This document shows, piece by piece, positions 1 through 5,547 of a stretch of DNA of 14,478 nt. How positions within the stretch are numbered: position 1 is the first letter of the stretch; each line of letters opens with the position of its first letter. Made by a program: the position numbers and the translations under genes. The DNA is from Methylovirgula sp. (GTDB lineage Bacteria; Pseudomonadota; Alphaproteobacteria; Rhizobiales; Beijerinckiaceae), in NCBI GenBank assembly GCA_030040215.1, contig JASHUD010000013.1, forward strand, positions 1-14,478, in the 5' to 3' direction. The notes under the pieces are model-generated. The model was not told the DNA's origin. It saw only the letters and a list, made by a program, of their open reading frames with translations, and did no database searches.

Positions 1-240
1 GGCATACCCCTTGTTGTCGATGCGTTGCAGCTCGATGCGGTTCTCGCGGAGAGAGGTTTTACGGCGGCCGGCTGCACGCCGCTGTTTCGGTTGGTGAAAC
101 ATCCGGAGGCCGCCGCGATGTTCGATCAGCTTGGCAAGGCTGGCATTTGGGTGCGGCGGTTTGCCGAGCGGCCGGGATGGCTAAGATTTTCGATTCCAAG
201 TGGGAACTTACGTCGGTTAGCCGAGGCGTTGCGCCTTTGA
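1..240 (+). CDS. cobD: Threonine-phosphate decarboxylase (CobD/CobC type), C-terminal part only
   Basis: Only the last 79 residues are inside the window; the reading frame is open from base 1 and ends at TGA 238-240. The tail has the look of the C-terminal small domain of PLP-dependent aminotransferase-fold enzymes of cobalamin synthesis: a 'GCTPLFRLV' segment, then 'AGIWVRRF', then 'WLRFSIP', ending in a short helix 'RLAEAL'. Such enzymes decarboxylate L-threonine phosphate to (R)-1-amino-2-propanol phosphate, the precursor of the aminopropanol linker of the lower ligand of B12. The family is called CobC in Rhizobiales/Pseudomonas naming and CobD in Salmonella naming. A TTG at 25-27 lies in frame, but the frame continues upstream, so I treat it as internal. 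The identification rests on a short tail recognised from memory. The PLP lysine lies outside the window. Confidence 0.75.
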   Translation, partial: GIPLVVDALQLDAVLAERGFTAAGCTPLFRLVKHPEAAAMFDQLGKAGIWVRRFAERPGWLRFSIPSGNLRRLAEALRL

Positions 241-256
241 GAGCCTGAAGAACGAT

Positions 257-292
257 GCGTGACTTGCGGATTTTACGTGAGTTGCGTATATT
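257..292 (+). promoter_or_regulatory. Promoter and operator-like direct repeats of the toxin-antitoxin pair
   Basis: A sigma70-like promoter is visible: TTGCGG (264-269), a 17-bp spacer, then TATATT (287-292). It ends 18 bp before the antitoxin ATG, whose Shine-Dalgarno AGGAG is at 301-305. Two 12-bp direct repeats, GCGTGACTTGCG (257-268) and ACGTGAGTTGCG (275-286), match at 10 of 12 positions. They overlap the -35 box and the spacer. Their starts are 18 bp apart, close to two helical turns. Phd/YefM-type antitoxins commonly repress their own promoter by binding repeats in it, so these are candidate operator sites. That role is inference; only the boxes and repeats are seen. Confidence 0.55.
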
Positions 293-310
293 TAGGGCGA
301 AGGAGCTGTC

Positions 311-580
311 ATGCCCGATACCGTTCCCGCCTCCGAGTTCACTCGCAATTTTGGACGATACCGGATGCTGGCCCAGCGCCAGGCCGTCGCCGTCTCGAGC
401 CACGGTCAAATCACCGGCTACTTCGTGCGGCCGGAAGAATACGAGGAATTCATACGTTTCAAAATGCAGCGGCGAAGCTTTGCCACCACGGATCTTTCCG
501 ACGACAAGCGCCAAGCTATCGCCGCCTCCCGCATGGATCCGCGCCACGAGCATCTCAATGCTTTGTTAGATCGCAAGTAA
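311..580 (+). CDS. Phd/YefM-like type II antitoxin
   Basis: An 89-residue protein starting at ATG with AGGAG six bases upstream. Residues about 5-48 fit the Phd/YefM DNA-binding fold: 'ASEFTRNFGRY', then a basic stretch, then 'AVAVSSHGQITGYFV', then 'PEEYEEF'. This is the usual pattern of a short N-terminal helix, a beta hairpin and a helix. The remaining 40 residues are charged and probably flexible, as expected for the part that wraps and neutralises the toxin. It lies 9 bp upstream of a PemK/MazF-like toxin gene, the standard antitoxin-first order, and the two are surely cotranscribed. Autoregulation through the direct repeats just upstream is likely. Family membership is recognised from motifs; the exact subfamily is not settled. 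Confidence 0.8.
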   Translation: MPDTVPASEFTRNFGRYRMLAQRQAVAVSSHGQITGYFVRPEEYEEFIRFKMQRRSFATTDLSDDKRQAIAASRMDPRHEHLNALLDRK

Positions 581-589
581 CGAAGCTTT

Positions 590-1009
590 ATGGCGCTTCC
601 GACTCCCGAGCCGGGCCTTGTTATTTGCTACGCCTATCTTTGGCATGAACAGTACAGGGCCGGCAAAGAGGAGGGATCGAAGGATCGTCCGAGCGTCGTC
701 TTACTCGTTGTCAAACACGACGACGATGGGACGCTCGTCACCGTGCTGCCGGTCACGCATGCCGCTCCGCAAGATCCCAAGAGCGCCGTCGAACTGCCCG
801 CCGCCGTGAAGCAGCATCTCGGACTCGATGACGAGCGCTCGTGGATCGTCGTCAGCGAGGGCAACGAATTTCTCTGGCCCGGCTATGATTTGCGGAAAAT
901 CCCGCGCACGGATCGGTACGAGTATGGATTCTTACCGCCGCGATTTTTTGATCAAGTGCGCATGGCCGTTTTGGCATGGCACGAAGCCAAAATAACACTG
1001 CGCGATTGA
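590..1009 (+). CDS. PemK/MazF-like toxin (probable mRNA-cleaving growth inhibitor)
   Basis: A 139-residue protein starting 9 bp after the antitoxin stop. It has the beta-strand core expected of PemK/MazF toxins: 'KDRPSVVLLVV' (residues 31-41) and 'TLVTVLPVTH' (48-57). Arg33 and Thr56 fall where MazF family members carry their catalytic Arg and Thr, so the toxin looks intact. Family members are small ribonucleases that cut mRNA at short sites and stop growth until the antitoxin returns. The protein is longer than typical MazF (about 110 residues). It has an unusual N-terminal segment, 'VICYAYLWHEQYRAG', and an aromatic middle, 'GNEFLWPGYDLRKIP', so it may be a divergent branch with its own cut site. 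No strong ribosome site precedes it, so translational coupling to the antitoxin is plausible. Confidence 0.75.
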   Translation: MALPTPEPGLVICYAYLWHEQYRAGKEEGSKDRPSVVLLVVKHDDDGTLVTVLPVTHAAPQDPKSAVELPAAVKQHLGLDDERSWIVVSEGNEFLWPGYDLRKIPRTDRYEYGFLPPRFFDQVRMAVLAWHEAKITLRD

Positions 1010-1038
1010 ACTCGTTCGATATTCCAAACAAAATCGGC

Positions 1039-1063
1039 TAGTATCCGGGACAACCCCCGGGAG
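1039..1063 (+). promoter_or_regulatory. Leader of the XRE-cupin gene: possible -10 box and small inverted repeat over the ribosome site
   Basis: TAGTAT (1039-1044) could be a -10 box, but no good -35 stands at the right distance. Directly after it, CCGGG (1045-1049) and CCCGG (1056-1060) form an inverted repeat with a 6-nt centre. The right arm overlaps the Shine-Dalgarno GGGAG (1059-1063), which is 5 nt before the ATG at 1069. It could be an autoregulatory operator or a short RNA hairpin. The arms are only 5 bp and GC-rich, so chance is a fair explanation. Confidence 0.25.
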
Positions 1064-1068
1064 CATCC

Positions 1069-1686
1069 ATGGGCATCGAAGGCCGCGACAAGGTGAAAGC
1101 GCTGGAGGCGGGCGCGCTCGCCGTTTCCGGCCAGCTCGGCAAGACCGTGCAGCGGCTGCGCAAGGCCAACAACCTGTCGCTCTCCGAACTCTCCGAACAT
1201 TCGGGGGTCGCCAAGTCGATCATCAGCCAGATCGAGCGCAACGAGACCAATCCGACGCTTGCCACGATCTGGCGGCTTTCGCAGGCGCTCGACGTGCCGA
1301 TCGAAGGCGTGCTGCAGGTCAGCGAAGACGAGCCTTTTCTCGAAAAGGCCTCGAAGGGCGATACGCCGATCCTCGTCTCCGACGACGGCAAATGCCGTCT
1401 CGCCATCATCGGCTGGATCAAGACCGTCGAATGGCTGCAATGGTACGGGTTTTCCGCCGAGCCGGGCGGCGTTCTCGCCTCCGATCCGCATCAGCGCGGC
1501 TCGGTCGAATGTCTTTCGATCATCGAGGGAGAGCTTGAGGTGGAAGTCGCAGGCGTCGTCGAACACGCCAAAGCGGGTGAGACTCTGCGCTATCGTTGCG
1601 ACCGGCCGCACGTGATCCGCAACCTTTCCGACAGGCCTTCGTCGGCGATGATGGTGTGCATCCTCAGAGCGGCAGCGATGGAATAG
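1069..1686 (+). CDS. XRE-family transcriptional regulator with C-terminal cupin domain
   Basis: A 205-residue protein of the common two-domain XRE-cupin architecture. Residues about 24-80 form a helix-turn-helix of the Cro/cI type: 'LGKTVQRLRKANNLSLSELSE', a turn at 'SGVAK', the recognition helix 'SIISQIERNE' and then 'NPTLATIWRLSQAL'. Residues about 125-200 are a cupin barrel with 'LSIIEGELEVEV', 'AGETLRYRCDRPHVI' and His141 and His181 as possible ligand or metal contacts. Relatives (PuuR, SutR types) sense small molecules through the cupin and repress genes for amine, amino-acid or sulfur metabolism. The gene has its own leader 59 bp after the toxin gene and is convergent with dgcA across a repeat element. 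What it regulates is not shown; dgcA next door is a possibility only. Start ATG 1069 has GGGAG at a 5-nt spacing. Confidence 0.88.
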   Translation: MGIEGRDKVKALEAGALAVSGQLGKTVQRLRKANNLSLSELSEHSGVAKSIISQIERNETNPTLATIWRLSQALDVPIEGVLQVSEDEPFLEKASKGDTPILVSDDGKCRLAIIGWIKTVEWLQWYGFSAEPGGVLASDPHQRGSVECLSIIEGELEVEVAGVVEHAKAGETLRYRCDRPHVIRNLSDRPSSAMMVCILRAAAME

Positions 1687-1694
1687 CTGGCGAC

Positions 1695-1810
1695 GTCATC
1701 GCGAGGAGCCCTGTGGGGCGACGAAGCAATCCAGCGTTTAGGGCACTTGATTGCTTCGCGGAGTTTATGATCGGGCCGGCCGAAGGCCGGACCCGTTGGC
1801 TCGCAATGAC
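1695..1810. repeat. Branched palindromic repeat element between convergent genes
   Basis: This element fills almost the whole gap between the xre stop (1686) and the dgcA stop (1820). The outer arms are 1695-1705 and 1800-1810, 11 bp with one mismatch (GTCATCGCGAG against CTCGCAATGAC). Inside are three further stems: GCCC/GGGC (1708-1711, 1716-1719), CGAAGCAATC/GATTGCTTCG (1722-1731, 1749-1758, perfect 10 bp) and CCGGCC-GAA-GGCCGG (1776-1790, perfect). The whole could fold into a cruciform or multi-branched RNA on either strand. From memory the 'GTCAT..CGAGGAG' and 'GCGACGAAGCAATCCAG' motifs resemble a palindromic repeat dispersed in many alphaproteobacterial genomes. It may serve as a two-way transcription terminator for xre and dgcA. 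No coding gene is supported in it. Confidence 0.75.
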
Positions 1811-1819
1811 CAATCCGCT

Positions 1820-2800
1820 CTATCCCCACAAGGCCGGCTCGGGCGGACGGACGAGCGAGCCTTCGTAGAAGAGCCCGTCGGGGCGATCCTTGGCGAGCAA
1901 CAACGGCCCGTCGAGATCGACGAATTTTGCTTGGCCGGTCAGCAGCAGGGCTGGGGCGACGCCGAGCGAAGTACCGACCATGCTGCCGATCATCACCGTG
2001 AACCCGAACCGTTCGGCCGCGGCGACGAGCGCGAGCGCTTCGGTCAATCCGCCGGCCTTGTCGAGCTTGACATTGATGGCGTCGTAGCGGCCACGGAGAG
2101 CTGCGAGATCGGCGCGGTCGTGGCAACTTTCGTCGGCGCAGATCGGCACGCGATGGGAGATGTTCGAAAGGATCGCGTCTTCGCCGGCCGGCAGCGGTTG
2201 CTCGACGAGTACGACGCCGTACTGCGCGCAAGCTGCAAGGTTGGCGGGAAGGTCATCCGCCGACCAGGCTTCGTTGGCATCGGCGATGAGCCGCGCGGCG
2301 GGCGCCGCGGCGCGAACCGCCGCGAGCCTCTGCGGATCGCCGTCGCCGCCGAGTTTCAGTTTGAGAAGCGGGCGGTTGCGCCCCGCCTTCGCCGCCGCGG
2401 CCATTGTCTCGGGCGCGCCGAGCGAGATTGTAAATGCCGTGATCGTCGGCTGAGGCGCGGGAAGACCGGCGAGCGCATAAACGCGAACCCCGCGCCGCTT
2501 GGCTTCGAGATCCCAGAACGCGCAATCGAGCGCGTTGCGGGCCGCGCCGCGCGGCATCAAGCTTTGCAAATCGATCCTGCCGGCGCCGGCTTCGATCGCG
2601 GGTCGAATCGATTCGATCGCGGCGAGGACGGACTCGACGCTCTCGCCGTAGCGCGCATAAGGCACGCATTCGCCGCGGCCGCGAAACCCGCCGGCTTCCA
2701 GCGTCGCGACGACGACGCTCGCCTCGGTCTTGGCGCCGCGCGAAATGACGAAGGAACCGGCGATCGGGAAACGTTCGACGCTGACGCTGAGGCGCGGCAT
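1820..2800 (-). CDS. dgcA: Enolase-superfamily racemase, DgcA / L-Ala-D/L-Glu epimerase type
   Basis: A 326-residue member of the muconate-lactonizing subgroup of the enolase superfamily, full length. The N-terminal capping domain has 'ISRGAKTEASVVVA' (19-32) and 'GRGECVPYARYGES' (41-54). The barrel carries the acid-base lysines in the 'KLK' motif (Lys147, Lys149) and at Lys245 ('NVKLDKAGG'). The metal ligands are Asp174 ('IADANEAW'), Glu200 ('LVEQP') and Asp223 ('CADES'). 'MIGSMVGTSLGVAPA' (270-284) and 'DLDGPLLL' (295-302) close the active site. Older annotation calls this family dipeptide epimerase (muropeptide recycling); the closest pattern I know is DgcA, an N-acetyl-D-glutamate racemase used with DgcN in D-glutamate breakdown. 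No dgcN is in the window. It lies 18 bp downstream of the lipoprotein gene, so the two are probably cotranscribed. Superfamily is certain; substrate is inferred. Confidence 0.88.
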   Translation of the reverse strand: MPRLSVSVERFPIAGSFVISRGAKTEASVVVATLEAGGFRGRGECVPYARYGESVESVLAAIESIRPAIEAGAGRIDLQSLMPRGAARNALDCAFWDLEAKRRGVRVYALAGLPAPQPTITAFTISLGAPETMAAAAKAGRNRPLLKLKLGGDGDPQRLAAVRAAAPAARLIADANEAWSADDLPANLAACAQYGVVLVEQPLPAGEDAILSNISHRVPICADESCHDRADLAALRGRYDAINVKLDKAGGLTEALALVAAAERFGFTVMIGSMVGTSLGVAPALLLTGQAKFVDLDGPLLLAKDRPDGLFYEGSLVRPPEPALWG

Positions 2801-2818
2801 GTTGGAGCCTTGCCCGCC

Positions 2819-3619
2819 TCAATCCGTACTGCCGCCGCTGTTGTCGGGATTGCCGAAATTGCGGTGATGATGATGGTGGCGCGCCGGCGTCGAGTCGGTC
2901 GAGCCTGGCGCGGCAGCGGAGGAATCCGTCGAAGCGGTCTCGGCGGAAGGCTGTTTCTTGCCGTTGCCGGCCGAATCGAACCCGACCTTGATCGTGTAAC
3001 TCTCCGCGAAATTGGCGGTCGTGGGAATACTGAGCGGATCGGTCACCAGCGTGAACGGCGCTTCCGTCTGGCCGTCGGGCACGCTGGCCGGCACCTGGTA
3101 AAGCTTGCTGACGACCGGATTGCCGTCGCTTGAGTCGATGATCGCGACGCGGATCGGCGCGGGATAGGTACCGGGGCTGCCCGCCGGCCCGAGCAAAATC
3201 CGGCCTTCGACGCCGATTTTCATGGCCGCCTGTTTGCCGTTGATCTGGCAGCCACGCGCCACATTCTCGATCGAGAATTGGTAGCGCACGGTCTCGTTCG
3301 ACTGTTCGGGCCCCGGCGCATAGATCCGGTCGGCCGAGGTGCCGTCGAGAATATGGATTTCCGGGCAGAGAAGCGGATCGGTCGGCTCCGGCTGCCTGGG
3401 CAGCGGTTTGAACTCGACCAGCGCCATCAAATTATTCCACTTGGCCTGGGCCGGCTCATCGACGTCGAAACTGCCGGTATTGCGGCTGCAGCCGGCCATT
3501 CCGATCGCGAGGATCGCCAAGATGGAGCACCATGCGCGCCGGACAGCCGTTCCCCCAAATTCCTTGCAGGAAGCAATCACCCCAGCGCGTTCAGCAGTGG
3601 CTCGAACATGCCGTTGCAT
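2819..3619 (-). CDS. Unrecognised lipoprotein with a histidine run near the C-terminus
   Basis: A 266-residue protein of no family I can name. A basic segment 'VRRAW', a hydrophobic stretch and the lipobox 'GMAGC' predict lipid attachment at Cys44 and anchoring in the outer or inner membrane. The mature part (45-222) is beta-rich, with 'CPEIHILDGT' (85-94), 'YQFSIENVARGCQI' (113-126), 'KIGVEGRILLGPAGSPG' (134-150) and 'FAESYTIKVGFD' (204-215). Cys85 and Cys124 could pair. Residues 223-266 are low complexity, rich in Ser, Thr, Ala and Pro, with five histidines in a row (248-252) before a Gly/Asn/Ser/Asp tail. I chose ATG 3619 (GGAG 9 nt upstream). A TTG at 3640 and a GTG at about 3580 are also possible; the GTG would give a more usual signal-peptide length. 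It precedes dgcA by 18 bp. Confidence 0.7.
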   Translation of the reverse strand: MQRHVRATAERAGVIASCKEFGGTAVRRAWCSILAILAIGMAGCSRNTGSFDVDEPAQAKWNNLMALVEFKPLPRQPEPTDPLLCPEIHILDGTSADRIYAPGPEQSNETVRYQFSIENVARGCQINGKQAAMKIGVEGRILLGPAGSPGTYPAPIRVAIIDSSDGNPVVSKLYQVPASVPDGQTEAPFTLVTDPLSIPTTANFAESYTIKVGFDSAGNGKKQPSAETASTDSSAAAPGSTDSTPARHHHHHRNFGNPDNSGGSTD

Positions 3620-3695
3620 GTCTCCCGGCTCCAAACTCAATCAACCCGAATAAAGTTGGCTCGATGACAATAGCAGAAATTCTCCGGCGTGCAGC

Positions 3696-3713
3696 CCAAG
3701 ACGCCAGTCTTGG
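3696..3713 (-). terminator. Perfect hairpin just downstream of ialB
   Basis: CCAAGAC (3696-3702) and GTCTTGG (3707-3713) are a perfect 7-bp inverted repeat with a 4-nt loop. It starts 8 nt after the ialB stop on the minus strand and lies about 75 bp ahead of the lipoprotein start. It could end or attenuate ialB transcription or protect its mRNA 3' end. No T-run follows on either strand, so it is not a classical intrinsic terminator. Confidence 0.35.
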
Positions 3714-3721
3714 CAAACGCG

Positions 3722-4252
3722 TCAAGGCAGAGCGTCAAATCCTTCGCCGAACCCATTGAGCGCGAGCGGAATGCCGATCCCTTGCTCGGGTGTCTGAAAG
3801 ATGATGAAGGTCGCATTATGGCCGTTCCTCATCTGATTGATGAGCTTGTCTTGCAGCACCACCTCGGCGATGCATCCGGTCGGCAAGCAACGCACGAAGC
3901 CGGCGCGCCCGATGTCCGTATTGTCGATCTTGAGTCCGAGCCCCGAGGGCAGCAGCACGCCGAGCGGCGCGATGACCCGCAGCAGCCGGCCTTTGCCGTC
4001 CGCGGTTTTCAGCACGATGACGACCAGATTGATGTTCGGCCGGTCTTCCGCCGCGACGCTTTGCACCAACGCGCATTGTTCATGCATGGCGCCCGGCGGC
4101 GTCTCGCAGCGCAGCTCCCAATCGCCGTGTTTGGACTTGACCACGCCTTGCGTCGCGCCCGGGTTTGCTGCGCCGCACACAAGAAACGCGCAGAGGCCAA
4201 GCAAGATGGGAAGTCGGGCGATGATCCGGCGATGCGCAGAAAGATCGGTCAT
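3722..4252 (-). CDS. ialB: Invasion-associated locus B (IalB) family secreted protein
   Basis: A 176-residue exported protein of the IalB family. Residues 8-29 are a signal peptide ('RRIIARLPILLGLCAFLVCGAA') with a likely cut near 'CGAA'. The mature domain has the family pattern: 'GDWELRCE' with Cys49, 'HEQCALVQ' with Cys60, 'NLVVIVLK' (75-82), 'LRVIAPLGVLLPSGLGLKID' (91-110) and 'GFVRCLPTGCIAEV' with Cys122 and Cys127, so two disulfides are likely in the periplasm. The name comes from Bartonella, where IalB is linked to erythrocyte invasion, but the family is widespread in non-pathogenic Rhizobiales with unknown function. Start ATG 4252 is preceded by GGGGAA at a good distance. The frame is open a further 150 codons upstream, but that part is arginine-rich, lacks family similarity and would bury the signal peptide. 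The gene diverges from the oxidase operon. Confidence 0.85.
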   Translation of the reverse strand: MTDLSAHRRIIARLPILLGLCAFLVCGAANPGATQGVVKSKHGDWELRCETPPGAMHEQCALVQSVAAEDRPNINLVVIVLKTADGKGRLLRVIAPLGVLLPSGLGLKIDNTDIGRAGFVRCLPTGCIAEVVLQDKLINQMRNGHNATFIIFQTPEQGIGIPLALNGFGEGFDALP

Positions 4253-4605
4253 ACGCGTTCCCCGCCGTGTAGCCGCCGCAGCGGGCGCCAGCGTTCGCTG
4301 GATCGGCAAAGCGCGGCGAGGTTGCTGCGATCGAATCGAAATCGTGACGCAAACCCTCGCATTTTTCTTAACGTACCGCGACGCGGTTGGAAATCCGCGC
4401 GAGCCTATGCACGGGTCCGCGCGGCAATGGCGCTGCAACGCGAAATCGCGGCTTTTACATGACCTCGCGCGTTTATGCCGCAAGCCGGCCGTGGGGGAGG
4501 CGTGTTGCGTGAAACAAATCTTTGTGGTTTGGAACGGGTTAGCCACGAATTGCTCGGCCGCTGCGGCGGAAAGAGAATGAATATGAGCCGTGGCAGGGGA
4601 GCGAT
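4253..4605. promoter_or_regulatory. 353-bp divergent region between ialB and ctaC
   Basis: No gene is supported here. The region must hold the promoters of both ialB (leftward) and the ctaC operon (rightward). I found no convincing -35/-10 pair for either; TTGCGT (4505-4510) and TTGTGG (4522-4527) are the best -35-like hexamers towards ctaC, but both lack a good -10. A perfect 6-bp inverted repeat, CCAGCG-TT-CGCTGG (4288-4301), sits about 36 bp before the ialB start and could be an operator or leader hairpin. An AT-rich patch lies at 4361-4370. Just before ctaC, AGGGGAG is a strong ribosome site. Confidence 0.5.
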
Positions 4606-5496
4606 ATGAGATTTCTGCCCAGATTTGGCTGGAGAGCCGAAACTTGCAGCATTGGCTTGGCGCTCGCCGGCGCGTGCTTGGCTTTTTGCACCGTTCCCGC
4701 ATGGGCCGGCTTCGGTCATCCCGATCCGGGAGAAATAGGCCTGCAGGCTGCGGTGACCCCGATCGCCCAGGAAATGGAATTTTTCCACAATGACATTCTG
4801 ACCCCGATCATTTTCGCGGTCAGCCTATTCGTCGCCGCGCTGATTCTCTATTGCATCTTCCGGTTCAACGAGAAGGCCAATCCGACGCCATCGGCGCTGA
4901 CCCACAACACCGGCCTCGAAGTTGCCTGGACGCTGATTCCGGTTCTGATTCTGGTGGTGATCGCGATCCCTTCGTTTCGCTTGCTCGATCATCAGCTCGT
5001 CATTCCGGCAACCGACATGACGGTGAAAGTTACGGGTCACCAATGGTATTGGAGCTATCAATACCCGCCCGATCAAGGCGGCGGCTTCAGCTTCGATTCC
5101 TATATCAAGGACCCGAGCGATCTAAAGCCGGGCGATATTAGCAAGCTTTCCGTCGACAACGAGGCCGTCGTGCCGGTCAACAAGACCGTGCTTGTGCAGG
5201 TGACGTCCTCCGACGTCATCCATGGCTTCGTCGTTCCTTCTTTCGGCGTCCGTATCGATGCCGTGCCCGGCCGCCTCAACGAGACTTGGTTCAGGGCCGA
5301 GCGGGAAGGCGTCTATTACGGCCAGTGTTCGGAACTTTGCGGCGAGGATCACGCCGATATGCCGATCGCCATCCGGGTGGTGAGCGCGGACGAATATACG
5401 GCTTGGCTCGCCACGGCGAAGAAGAAGTTCGCTTCGGCGAAGGGCGCGAAGCTCCACTATGCCGACAACACAACTCCCGTCGCGGCCGGAAACTAA
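4606..5496 (+). CDS. ctaC: Cytochrome c oxidase subunit II (aa3 type)
   Basis: A 296-residue subunit II, usual length for alphaproteobacteria. An N-terminal signal peptide ends near 'VPAWAGF' (30-36). Two transmembrane helices follow (about 66-87 and 106-124), then a periplasmic cupredoxin domain. The CuA centre is complete: His206 in 'DVIHGF' and Cys241, Glu243, Cys245, His249 and Met252 in 'YGQCSELCGEDHADM'. The aromatic stretch 'HQWYWSYQY' (145-153) is the electron entry path from cytochrome c. No haem C motif is fused to the C-terminus, so this is the plain form, not the caa3 form. It is first gene of the operon, 51 bp before ctaD, with AGGGGAG a few bases before the ATG. The assignment is secure. 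Confidence 0.97.
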   Translation: MRFLPRFGWRAETCSIGLALAGACLAFCTVPAWAGFGHPDPGEIGLQAAVTPIAQEMEFFHNDILTPIIFAVSLFVAALILYCIFRFNEKANPTPSALTHNTGLEVAWTLIPVLILVVIAIPSFRLLDHQLVIPATDMTVKVTGHQWYWSYQYPPDQGGGFSFDSYIKDPSDLKPGDISKLSVDNEAVVPVNKTVLVQVTSSDVIHGFVVPSFGVRIDAVPGRLNETWFRAEREGVYYGQCSELCGEDHADMPIAIRVVSADEYTAWLATAKKKFASAKGAKLHYADNTTPVAAGN

Positions 5497-5547
5497 TCCC
5501 TCAGGCCGATTGTTCGACACGTCAACGACACTTCGGGGAAAGTAGAG

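Noticed and set aside
952..1611. Minus-strand open frame of 219 codons opposite the XRE-cupin gene
   Set aside because: It lies wholly opposite a well-supported regulator and has no recognisable motif.
1751..3133. Plus-strand open frame of 460 codons across the dgcA and lipoprotein genes
   Set aside because: It is antisense to dgcA, whose active-site motifs are complete. The translation is rich in Arg, Gly and Asp with no domain, which is typical of a shadow frame in GC-rich DNA.
3689..4462. Plus-strand open frame of 257 codons opposite ialB
   Set aside because: It is antisense to a recognised family protein, with no motif and biased Arg-rich composition.
4253..4702. 150-codon upstream extension of ialB
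   Set aside because: It is Arg/Ser-rich, runs into the ctaC start region and would place the signal peptide inside the protein. ATG 4252 has a good ribosome site.
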